The notes below the pieces were generated by a model. It was not told the origin of the DNA, searched no databases, and saw only the letters and a program-made list of their open reading frames with translations. A stretch of 33,664 bases of DNA from DALYLB01 sp046154695 (lineage in GTDB: Bacteria > Acidobacteriota > Blastocatellia > RBC074): assembly GCA_046154695.1 (NCBI GenBank), contig JBJXFI010000016.1, forward strand, positions 1 through 33,664, given 5' to 3'. The position numbers and the translations under genes are program-made. Below are positions 1 through 7,561 of the stretch, one piece after another (the stretch's first letter is position 1; each line of letters opens with the position of its first letter).

Positions 1-218
1 ATGTGGATCTGGACCAGGATGACCCGGAGGCCAAGGTCTCTCGCCGGCACGCCCGAATTCAGTATCTCAACAATCAGTTTCTGATCGAAGATCTCGGCAG
101 CACCAATGGAACGTTCCTCAATCGCGGTCCGCGCCTTCTTCCGGGCGCCAAGCAGCCGCTCAGCAATGGGGATGAGATCATCGTCGGGAAGACGTTTTTG
201 AAATTCGTTCTGGTCTGA
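1..218 (+). CDS. FHA-domain protein, C-terminal fragment (5' end outside window)
   Basis: The frame is open at the left edge, so only the last ~71 codons are present, ending at TGA 216-218. The visible part is the second half of an FHA domain, a phosphothreonine-binding fold: the SRRHARI strand that contacts phosphate, followed by the EDLGSTNGTFLN loop. It closely resembles the C-terminal FHA domain of the kinase gene 38 bp downstream, including the acidic DP stretch before SRRHAR, so the two may be paralogues. Whether the missing N-terminus carries a zinc ribbon, a kinase or something else cannot be seen. The GTG at position 3 is probably an internal valine, not a start. Confidence 0.85.
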   Translation, partial: VDLDQDDPEAKVSRRHARIQYLNNQFLIEDLGSTNGTFLNRGPRLLPGAKQPLSNGDEIIVGKTFLKFVLV

Positions 219-256
219 ACGTGGTTTAGAGCCCATAAAGCAGTGTTGATTGAGTT

Positions 257-1753
257 ATGCCATTCTGTCACGAATGCGGGGCGCCGACCGCGCCGGGAGA
301 TCCCTTTTGCGGTGAATGCGGCGCGTGGCAGGACACACCAATAAATTACACGGTTCCGCCGGCCGGCCCGGCGCGTACCGGAGTTTTGAGTATGAGCGGA
401 TCGGGCAACACGCCAACAGGAATTCAACTTGCCCCAGGGACCTTGCTGGTGGATCGGTACAAGATCACCCGGCGGATCGGCGGCGGCGGCATGGGATCGG
501 TGTATATGGCGGAGGATCAGAATCTGGCGAATCGTCCCGTCGCCGTCAAAGAGATGATCGAGATGTTCGCCGACGAATCGGCCCGCGCCAAGGCAATCGA
601 GGATTTCAAGCGTGAGGCCGAGCTGCTGGCGAAACTGGATCATCCGTCGATCCCGACCATCTATCAATATTTTCTCGACACGAACCGGGGCCGGTATTAT
701 CTGGTGATGAAGTATATCGACGGCGGCGACCTGGCGGCCCGGCAGCGCGCCTCGGGCGGGAAGGTCGATGAACTGCTCGCGACGCGCTGGGCGATCGATG
801 TCTGCGATGTGCTCGACTACATTCACACCCAGGACCCGCCGATCATCTATCGCGACCTGAAGCCGGCCAATCTGATGATCGACAGCAGGACCAACCGGGT
901 CATGCTTGTCGATTTCGGGATCGCGCGGTTTGTCGTGCCGACGCAAAAGGGCGTCACGGCGATCGGAACGATGGGGTACGCGCCGCCGGAACTGTTCGCC
1001 GGGAATGTCGAGAACCGCTCGGACATTTACAGCCTCGCGGCCACGATGTTCCATCTGCTGACGGGGCAGGACCCGCAGGACAATCCGCTGCTGATCTTCG
1101 ATTTCTCGAAGAACCCGAAACCGCGCCAGATCAATCCCGCGATCAGCGAGGAGATGGAGGTGCTGATCTGCAAGGGGGTCGAGCACAAACCGGAGAATCG
1201 CTTCGCGTCCGCCCGGGTCTTCGGGCAGGAATTGAAGAAGCACCTGCGAATCCTCGAGGAAGGTCGGCGGATCGAGGACGCGCCGACGGTTCTTCCGCCG
1301 TCGCCGTTCGAGACCCAGGTAAACTTCAGTCCGGTGCAGCTTTGTGTCAATTGCAGCCGGGAACTTGCGCAGGATGACGTCTTCTGCGCCTATTGCGGCC
1401 AGCGGCAGCCGTCGAAGCGCACGACCGCCAAATTGGTTGTGATGGGCACGAATGAGATGAACGCCCAGTTTCAGATCAATGCCGACGGGGAGAGTCTCAT
1501 CGGTCGGATGGATCCCAATCGCGGCATTCGCCCGGAAGTGGATCTCTCGAAGTACGATCCGGCCGCCCGTGTCTCGCGGCGCCATGCCCGGATTGTCGCC
1601 CAGGGCGCCCAGTTCTTCATCGAGGACCTGGGAAGCGCCAACGGGACGGTCGTCAATGGATCGGTCAAACTATCCCAGGGGAAGCCTCATATGCTGGCCA
1701 GCGGCGATGAGTTGAAACTGGGAGAGACGACGCTCAAATTCGTCGTCTCCTAA
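257..1753 (+). CDS. Serine/threonine protein kinase with zinc ribbons and C-terminal FHA domain
   Basis: A 498-residue soluble Hanks-type kinase. Order of parts: N-terminal zinc ribbon (Cys4, 7, 18, 21); kinase domain ~68-335 with glycine loop GGGGMG (75-80), lysine K98 in VAVKEM, catalytic loop YRDLKPAN (198-205), DFG at 219-221 and YAPPE at 241-245; a second zinc ribbon (Cys363, 366, 377, 380); and an FHA domain ~400-498 with GR, SRRHARI and GSANGT. Tyrosine replaces the usual histidine of HRD, but catalytic Asp200 and Lys202 are present, so it should be active. It has no membrane segment or PASTA repeats, unlike PknB. The FHA domain may bind autophosphorylated or partner threonines (inference). 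The ATG follows the upstream FHA gene by 38 bp, suggesting one operon with the RDD, TPR, phosphatase and PrsW genes. Confidence 0.95.
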   Translation: MPFCHECGAPTAPGDPFCGECGAWQDTPINYTVPPAGPARTGVLSMSGSGNTPTGIQLAPGTLLVDRYKITRRIGGGGMGSVYMAEDQNLANRPVAVKEMIEMFADESARAKAIEDFKREAELLAKLDHPSIPTIYQYFLDTNRGRYYLVMKYIDGGDLAARQRASGGKVDELLATRWAIDVCDVLDYIHTQDPPIIYRDLKPANLMIDSRTNRVMLVDFGIARFVVPTQKGVTAIGTMGYAPPELFAGNVENRSDIYSLAATMFHLLTGQDPQDNPLLIFDFSKNPKPRQINPAISEEMEVLICKGVEHKPENRFASARVFGQELKKHLRILEEGRRIEDAPTVLPPSPFETQVNFSPVQLCVNCSRELAQDDVFCAYCGQRQPSKRTTAKLVVMGTNEMNAQFQINADGESLIGRMDPNRGIRPEVDLSKYDPAARVSRRHARIVAQGAQFFIEDLGSANGTVVNGSVKLSQGKPHMLASGDELKLGETTLKFVVS

Positions 1754-1780
1754 TCCATCACCGCGTTGAATCGAAACCGA

Positions 1781-2266
1781 ATGGGAGCACGTGAATATTT
1801 CCTGCCCGCGCCCGCACGCGCGGGGACCGGCCGGCCCCGCGAGGCGGCGGCACTGGCCGGAATCGGGCGGCGCGCGAGCGCCTTCCTGCTCGATTACATC
1901 CTGACGCTGATGGCCCCGGCTGCCACGCTCGTCCTGGGGGTCTATATCAAGCGAACCTGGCAGGCGCCGAACGCCGCCAGTGTCATTGTCGTTCTGGGCT
2001 ACCTCGCCACGGCGGCCGTGATCTTTGTCAATCATATCTATTTTTGTGTGCAGGACGGCCGGAGTTTCGGCAAACGCTTCATCGGGCTGCGCATTGTTCG
2101 CCTCGATGGCGCCCCTGTCGATTATCCCACCGCCCTTCTTCGCCACCTCGTCGGGTATCCCCTCGCGCTCCTGACGCTGGGAATCAGCATGCTCTGGATT
2201 TTGTGGGACGAGCAGCACCAGGGATTGCACGATAAACTGGCGAAGACGATCGTCGTGGCCGAGTGA
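1781..2266 (+). CDS. RDD family integral membrane protein
   Basis: About 161 residues with three predicted membrane segments (~33-56, 66-88, 120-142). The RDD signature is visible: an arginine before the first segment (RRASAFLLDY, with Asp38 inside), the QDGRSFGKRFIGLRIV loop, and the closing WDEQHQGLHDKLAKTIVV. RDD proteins are small membrane proteins, mostly uncharacterised, with a few linked to ion transport. I take ATG 1781 as the start; a TTG at 1766 is in frame, and neither has a clear ribosome site. It lies 27 bp after the kinase gene in the signalling island, so it may be a membrane partner or kinase substrate, but nothing in the sequence proves that. Confidence 0.88.
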   Translation: MGAREYFLPAPARAGTGRPREAAALAGIGRRASAFLLDYILTLMAPAATLVLGVYIKRTWQAPNAASVIVVLGYLATAAVIFVNHIYFCVQDGRSFGKRFIGLRIVRLDGAPVDYPTALLRHLVGYPLALLTLGISMLWILWDEQHQGLHDKLAKTIVVAE

Positions 2267-2408
2267 GAGAGGTGGATGCGACTCGTTGCCTGAGCGAGCC
2301 GTCAGACGTTTCAACTTGTGGTCAGTGAAAATCCCTCCCGCCCTGCTGCGTTCCATCGCCTATTGAGAGCGGAGAACGCATGGGAGAGGAGTTTCCAGAG
2401 GTGGAACA

Positions 2409-4331
2409 ATGACAATCAATTATTGTGGGAGATGCGGATCGGCCAATGGCACGACCGCGCGATTTTGTCGTCAATGCGGAGCTGAACTTTCGAGCCAGGC
2501 GGCTTTCTCCTCCCCCTCGGCTCCGCTCAACGTGGAATTTTCTGCGAGATCTGCGATGCCAGAACGAAATCCCGACCGGAGCAAGGAGACTCCAACCGAG
2601 AAGCGCCCCCCGACCCAGGAACTTCCGCCGTTTCCGCCGAGCGTGCCATCGGGGCGGCTCAACGTGAATGCCGGACCGCCGGTTCGCGAGCCGGTCAACG
2701 GGCCGGAGGCGGAGGTCCGATCCGCCGCCGGGAAGGAGGCCGAGGATCAGCCTCCTCCTCGTTCGGAGGCCCGTTCGGACGCGGGGCCGGAGACGGGAAA
2801 AAACGGCGAGCCGCCAACCGATCCGGTTGCGATCAGCGAGTCGCTGCGCCGTTTGCGCCAATCCGGTCCGCTGATCATCGAGGCCGTGAAGGATAAGCAG
2901 GACCGCTTCAACGAAATCATTTCCCAGGCCGTGGAGAGTATGAATGAGCCCGGGAAGGCGTCCCGGGCCGTCGGAACGAATGGCGGGGCGCAGGAGCGGC
3001 CGATGGATTCCCGAGGCCCGGCGCCGACCGGTTCGACCGGGGGGTTGCCCTCCCGGCTGCAGTCGGCGGCCCAATCGGCGGCGAACAAGGTCGCCATCGT
3101 CGCGGGGGCGACGCAATCCACGGTCCGCAGAACCACCGGCCCCCTCTCCGCGGGCGGGAACTCCGCCTCGTCGACCGCGATGCGATCCTCCGCGGGCTCG
3201 TTCGCGGGGGGCGCGACGGCCATGCCTCCGAATGGCCCCTCCACCGTGCTGGTGCAGGCCTCCGGCTTGAAGCCGCAATCGTTCGGATCGAAGTTCCGCG
3301 CGGGATTGATCATCCTCGCGGTGCTCGTCGCGACGGGAATCTATTTCATCATCCGGGATAATCTTCTTCTCGCGCGGCGCCCGGCCGAGACCGAGCGGAA
3401 TCTGGTCGGCGCCGAAGAGCAGAGCGCGCAATACGTTCGTCTGGGGCAGCAGCAGCGCGAACAGGGAAATTACGACGCGGCGCAGGCCTATCTGCAGCAG
3501 GCGCTGTTGATGATGCCGAACAATCAGTATGCCCGCTTTCAACTGGCCCAGACCTATCTCAATGCCGGACAGACCGACCAGTCCTTGAAGGCTTTCCAGG
3601 CCCTCCTTCGCGGCGCGCCCGAGAATCTGGAGGCGAGGCTGCAGATCGCCGAGATCCATCGCAATCGCGGCAACTGGAGCGCGGCCTATCAGGAGTATCA
3701 GCGGATTATCGCGATGGATTCGAACAGCGGGCAGGCGCAGGTGGCGCTGGCCGAGATCGAGAAGTATCAGGCCGCGCATCCCGATTCGCCGGGGCCGCTT
3801 GTCATCGCCAAGATTGGCCGGCGTCCGTCCAAGCCCGCAAAGAGCGCTCCGGTTCTTCCGGTCGCCAGCGGCTCGTCCACACAGATCGCGATGGCACCGC
3901 AGCGAACGACCCCCGCCCCGAACGCCAAGCCGCCCGCTTCGCTGAATGTGCCGCGCGCGGAGGATGCGCCGGATCCGCTGGCGTTGGCCGACACGCACAA
4001 GAAACTGGGCGTTCGATACCTCAATGTGCGGGAATTTCGCGCCGCGATCAGCGAATTTCTGACCGCCCTCCGTCTGACCCCGGAGGACAAGGACCTCTAT
4101 TATTTTCTGGGCTCTTCCTATTACGGGCTGAACCAGCCCGCGGAGGCCTATAACTATTATCGTCGAGTGGATCGCGGGCCGTATGTCGGCCCCGCGCAGT
4201 CCGGCACCCGGCTGACGGAGAAGGCCGCCCGCGAAGAGCTCAAGCGCCGCGGCCAGATCCAGAACGAAACAAATACTTCATCCATTGGCGACAAATCAGG
4301 CAAGCCCGGACAGAACAGTCTGGAGGAATAG
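2409..4331 (+). CDS. Zinc-ribbon, single-pass membrane protein with TPR repeats
   Basis: 640 residues. An N-terminal zinc ribbon (Cys6, 9, 20, 23) is followed by a long Pro/Ser/Gly/Ala-rich, probably disordered region (~30-290), one membrane helix (~298-316), TPR repeats at ~335-455, a Pro/Ala linker, and another TPR pair at ~527-590. The likely topology is a cytoplasmic zinc ribbon and linker with the TPRs outside the membrane, making it a scaffold. The ribbon matches those in the neighbouring kinase and PrsW-like protein, which ties it to the same system. ATG 2409 has a GAGG-type ribosome site just upstream. The 142 bp before the gene shows no clear promoter. Function is otherwise unknown. 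Confidence 0.88.
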   Translation: MTINYCGRCGSANGTTARFCRQCGAELSSQAAFSSPSAPLNVEFSARSAMPERNPDRSKETPTEKRPPTQELPPFPPSVPSGRLNVNAGPPVREPVNGPEAEVRSAAGKEAEDQPPPRSEARSDAGPETGKNGEPPTDPVAISESLRRLRQSGPLIIEAVKDKQDRFNEIISQAVESMNEPGKASRAVGTNGGAQERPMDSRGPAPTGSTGGLPSRLQSAAQSAANKVAIVAGATQSTVRRTTGPLSAGGNSASSTAMRSSAGSFAGGATAMPPNGPSTVLVQASGLKPQSFGSKFRAGLIILAVLVATGIYFIIRDNLLLARRPAETERNLVGAEEQSAQYVRLGQQQREQGNYDAAQAYLQQALLMMPNNQYARFQLAQTYLNAGQTDQSLKAFQALLRGAPENLEARLQIAEIHRNRGNWSAAYQEYQRIIAMDSNSGQAQVALAEIEKYQAAHPDSPGPLVIAKIGRRPSKPAKSAPVLPVASGSSTQIAMAPQRTTPAPNAKPPASLNVPRAEDAPDPLALADTHKKLGVRYLNVREFRAAISEFLTALRLTPEDKDLYYFLGSSYYGLNQPAEAYNYYRRVDRGPYVGPAQSGTRLTEKAAREELKRRGQIQNETNTSSIGDKSGKPGQNSLEE

Positions 4332-4357
4332 CCGGAAGGGGCGATGATTACTCCTCT

Positions 4358-6097
4358 ATGCCACGTTTGATAGTCCGAGCAACACCCGCGCATGGCGACT
4401 CGATCGTGGAATTGAACCGCCAGCGCACGACCATCGGCCGGTCGGCGCGAAACGATTTGTGTATCGAGGATCCGTTCACCTCGCGCCTGCATGCCGAGGT
4501 GCGCAAACGGGGCGATTCGTTCCTGATCAGCGATCTGGGAAGCGCGAACGGAACCCTGTTGAATGGCGCGCGGCTCTCCGAATCGGTGCAATTGCGCGAC
4601 CGGGACATCATCCGCATCGGCGAGACCGAGATCGAATTCACGGAGCGGGCCGATACCGCGCCGGCGCGGGGGCGGACGAGTATTCTGGTCTCGGATCATG
4701 TCGGCTCGCGGGAGCCCGAGGCGACGATCGTCGCCGGCTCCCGCAACTCCGCGGCCAATCTGCTCTCCTCTCTCGAAGTCGCCCACAAGACGCAGCTCTC
4801 GCCGGCTCCCGGCATGAAGGCGATCCCGCAGGACAACACGCTGGCCGTCATCAGCCGCGTCAGCCTGACCCTGCTCTCGCCGTTGTCGCTCGACGACACG
4901 CTGCTGCAGGTGCTCGAATGCGTCTTTGAAGCGATTGCGGCCGATCGCGGATATGTGATGCTGCTCGAAGCGCCGGAGGACGACCCGGACGCGGAGCCCG
5001 AGCTGGTGTGCAAGGCGCTCAAGACGCGAGGCCGGTCCGCCCCGCCTTCAAGCGAGGTCGAGATCAGCCGCTCGATCACCGAGCAGGTGCTGAAACAGGG
5101 CGTCTCCGTGCTCACTTCCGATGCGCAGCAGGATCCGCGCTTTCAGGAGCGCGAATCGATCGTGCTCAGCGGGTTTCGATCCATGATGGCGGTGCCGCTG
5201 GCGGTCGATGGGCGCGTCTCGGGCATGGTCTATGTCGACAGCCCGTTCCACACCAACCGGTTTGTGGAGCGTGACCTGCAGATTCTGACTCTCATCGCGG
5301 GCGTCTCGGCGATTCGCATCGAGAATGTCCGCCTGCTCGATGTGCAGCTTGAGCAGAAGCGCCTGGCGAACGAACTGGCTGTGGCCAGCGAAATCCAACT
5401 GCGGCTGCACCCCGAATCCTCGCCCAACATTCCCGGATACGACCTGGTGGGCGTCAGCTTTCCCTGCTACGAAGTCGGCGGAGACTACTACGATTTCATC
5501 GCGAAGCAGGACGGGCGCCATGTAATCGCTCTCGGCGACGTGTCGGGCAAGGGAACGGGCGCCGCGCTGCTGATGTCCTCGGTTCATGCGGCGGTCCGCG
5601 CCCACACGACAACGCGGCTTTCGGCGAGCGAGGTCGTCTCCGAGATCAATCAATACATCTACGACAACACCCCCGCAAACCGGTATGTCACGCTCTTCTA
5701 CAGCGAACTCGATCCGCGCACCCATCAACTCACCTACATCAACGGCGGGCACAATCACCCCCTGCTGGTTCGCGCCACCGGCGAAGTGACCGCGCTCGAC
5801 ATCGGCGGATTTCCCGTCGGGATCACGCCTTTTGGCGATTACCGCGAGGGGTTTGTCACGATCGAACCCGGGGATGTGCTGGTGATCTACTCCGACGGCG
5901 CGTCGGAAAGCCAGGATGAAGAGGGGGAGGAATTCGGAGAAGCGCGCCTCATCGAGGTCGTCCAGAAGAACCGCGGCCGTTCGGCCGCCGGCATCCGCGA
6001 TCGGATCGACGAGGCGCTGACCAAATTCGTCGGGCGCGCGAAGATGGTCGATGATCTGACCTTCGTCATCCTCAAACGAAAGAGCGACGAGGAGTGA
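4358..6097 (+). CDS. FHA-GAF-PP2C (SpoIIE/RsbU-type) protein phosphatase
   Basis: 579 residues in three modules: FHA domain ~1-95 (TIGRS, SRLHAEV, DLGSANGT); GAF sensor ~160-325; and a PPM/PP2C phosphatase of the SpoIIE/RsbU type ~340-575. Metal-binding aspartates are in place: Asp376 in GGDYYD, Asp394 in GDVSGKG, Asp513 in YSDGASE and Asp566 in DDLTF. The family removes phosphate from Ser/Thr, either on anti-sigma-factor antagonists or on kinase substrates. No anti-sigma-antagonist or HPK gene lies nearby, whereas a Ser/Thr kinase lies four genes upstream, so it may oppose that kinase. The GAF domain could bind a small ligand. The gene starts 26 bp after the TPR gene with ATG 4358. Confidence 0.95.
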   Translation: MPRLIVRATPAHGDSIVELNRQRTTIGRSARNDLCIEDPFTSRLHAEVRKRGDSFLISDLGSANGTLLNGARLSESVQLRDRDIIRIGETEIEFTERADTAPARGRTSILVSDHVGSREPEATIVAGSRNSAANLLSSLEVAHKTQLSPAPGMKAIPQDNTLAVISRVSLTLLSPLSLDDTLLQVLECVFEAIAADRGYVMLLEAPEDDPDAEPELVCKALKTRGRSAPPSSEVEISRSITEQVLKQGVSVLTSDAQQDPRFQERESIVLSGFRSMMAVPLAVDGRVSGMVYVDSPFHTNRFVERDLQILTLIAGVSAIRIENVRLLDVQLEQKRLANELAVASEIQLRLHPESSPNIPGYDLVGVSFPCYEVGGDYYDFIAKQDGRHVIALGDVSGKGTGAALLMSSVHAAVRAHTTTRLSASEVVSEINQYIYDNTPANRYVTLFYSELDPRTHQLTYINGGHNHPLLVRATGEVTALDIGGFPVGITPFGDYREGFVTIEPGDVLVIYSDGASESQDEEGEEFGEARLIEVVQKNRGRSAAGIRDRIDEALTKFVGRAKMVDDLTFVILKRKSDEE

Positions 6098-6098
6098 G

Positions 6099-6117
6099 AC
6101 CGGCGGCCGCCGCCGGT
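6099..6117. repeat. Perfect GC palindrome between phosphatase and PrsW-like genes
   Basis: Nine-base arms (ACCGGCGGC and its complement) flank one central base directly after the phosphatase stop codon. It could form a strong hairpin and damp transcription into the next gene, but no T-run follows, so it is not called a terminator. Confidence 0.4.
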
Positions 6118-6168
6118 TCCGCTCCCGTCGGAAAACCTTTGCTCTGAGAGATCTTTCCCTGTCGTCCC

Positions 6169-7425
6169 ATGACCTCACTCCAGCAACTCATCTTCATTCC
6201 GCTGATCTCGCTTCTGCCGTGCGTGTTATGGCTCTGGTATTTTTCGAGCCGCACGCGGTACAAGCGGCCGGCGAAGCGGGTGTTGCTGCTCACGTTCGTG
6301 CTGGGGGCGATCTCGACGGTTCCCGCGCTGCTGCTCAATCTGCAGGGGCAGGATCTGGTCATCTCTCTCTTCGGGCGGACGCAGGCTTCGCACGTTCTCG
6401 TTCTGTTTCTGGTGGTCGGTCCGGTGGAGGAGCTGCTCAAGCTGCTGGTCGTCTATTTTTACGCGTATCGACGGCCGCAGTTCGATGAGCCGCTGGACGG
6501 GGTGGTATACAGCGCGACGGCCGCGCTCGGATTCGCGGCGATCGAGAATGTGGTCTATCTGATGCAGAACGATCCGACGCTGGTCCTGCTGCGGGGGCCG
6601 CTGTCGAATCCGGGTCATGCGCTATTTTCGGCCTTCTGGGGATTGAGTCTGAGCCGCGCCAAGGCGATGCCCAACCTGACGAGCAAGCGCGTTCCCGCGA
6701 TCATCGGGGGGTGGGCGGTGGCCTCGCTGCTTCATTCGCTCTTCGACGCGCTGCTGGTCGCGGCCTCGCAGTTGAGCATCATCTTCTTCGCGGTGCTCAT
6801 CGGGCTGATGGTGGGGCTCTTCTTTTATGTGCGCTCGCGGATCAAGTATCACAGCGAGACCTCCCCGCATCGCGAAGGGACCATGCTCCTGCCGTATCGC
6901 CGCTTTTGCCAGGAATGCGGCGCGAAGGGCGCGGCCGGGATGCGCTGCACGAAATGCGGCGCCTTCATTCCCGAACCCGAGGAGCTGGAGATCTGCCCGG
7001 TCTGCTCGACGTCCCAGCGCTTCGGCGCCAAGTTCTGCGCGCACTGCGGGGCGAACATCAAGCTGCCGGCAAAAGAGAACCTCTCGACGCGCCCTCACTT
7101 CGTCTCGATCTCGCACCGCGGCGAAGAGCGCATCGCCTTCATCCTTTACGAGGAAGAGACCTTCGTCGGACGCACGCTCAACAACGCCTTCGTGATCGAA
7201 CACCCTTCCGTCTCCAAACGCCACGCCCGCATCGTGGCCGAGAGAGAGGCCTATGCCGTTTATGATCTGGGCAGCAGCAACGGCACCTTCGTCAACGGCA
7301 AGCGCGTGACGGAGGCCGCCCTCTCCGACGGCTGCGAGGTCCGCTTCGGCCGCGCCCACTATGTCTATCGCGCCCAGCTCAATCCAAAAGCGCCCCTCAA
7401 CTTCTTCGCCGACGAGGAGGTTTGA
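6169..7425 (+). CDS. PrsW-family membrane protease fused to two zinc ribbons and an FHA domain
   Basis: 418 residues. The N-terminal ~225 residues are a multi-pass membrane domain with the PrsW/CPBP-type glutamic-protease signature: Glu87-Glu88 in VEELLK, Glu126 in FAAIEN, His150 in GHALFSAFWG, and His189/Asp193 in LLHSLFD. Two zinc ribbons follow (Cys247, 250, 260, 263 and Cys276, 279, 290, 293), then an FHA domain ~315-405 (FVGR, SKRHARI, DLGSSNGTFVNG). PrsW in Bacillus cleaves an anti-sigma factor; the substrate here is unknown. The soluble ribbons and FHA are probably cytoplasmic and may recruit a phosphorylated target to the membrane protease (inference). It is the last gene of the FHA island and converges on the DUF1501 gene. 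Confidence 0.9.
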   Translation: MTSLQQLIFIPLISLLPCVLWLWYFSSRTRYKRPAKRVLLLTFVLGAISTVPALLLNLQGQDLVISLFGRTQASHVLVLFLVVGPVEELLKLLVVYFYAYRRPQFDEPLDGVVYSATAALGFAAIENVVYLMQNDPTLVLLRGPLSNPGHALFSAFWGLSLSRAKAMPNLTSKRVPAIIGGWAVASLLHSLFDALLVAASQLSIIFFAVLIGLMVGLFFYVRSRIKYHSETSPHREGTMLLPYRRFCQECGAKGAAGMRCTKCGAFIPEPEELEICPVCSTSQRFGAKFCAHCGANIKLPAKENLSTRPHFVSISHRGEERIAFILYEEETFVGRTLNNAFVIEHPSVSKRHARIVAEREAYAVYDLGSSNGTFVNGKRVTEAALSDGCEVRFGRAHYVYRAQLNPKAPLNFFADEEV

Positions 7426-7481
7426 AGAAAAAGGGGGCATTGGAATCTCACGCGAAGACGCGAAAGAGGAGACAGCCTCCT

Positions 7482-7515
7482 CAGAAAAAGTGGCACAAGC
7501 TGGACAGCTTGTGCC
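7482..7515 (-). terminator. Hairpin plus T-run ending the DUF1800-DUF1501 unit
   Basis: Eleven-base perfect arms (GGCACAAGCTG at 7492-7502 and its complement at 7505-7515) enclose a 2-base centre. Read on the minus strand, the hairpin lies 46 bp after the DUF1501 stop and is followed by a short C/T run with five Ts, like an intrinsic terminator. The same element occurs at 11341-11373, so it is also a dispersed repeat. Confidence 0.6.
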
Positions 7516-7561
7516 GCCATGCTTTTCATTGTTTCCGGGGCGGGGTGGTTTCTTCGCTTTT

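Noticed and set aside
74..1585. Long open frame (503 codons) on the minus strand opposite the kinase
   Set aside because: The plus-strand kinase has all catalytic motifs. The opposing frame is Arg/His/Pro/Asp-rich with no recognisable domain, a GC-rich shadow.
2322..3998. 558-codon minus-strand frame opposite the TPR gene
   Set aside because: It overlaps a gene with clear zinc ribbon, membrane helix and TPRs, and its own product is Arg/Gly-rich nonsense.
1..7425. Type VI secretion regulatory locus
   Set aside because: No TssB, TssC, Hcp, ClpV or other structural genes appear; only the kinase/PP2C/FHA signature is shared.
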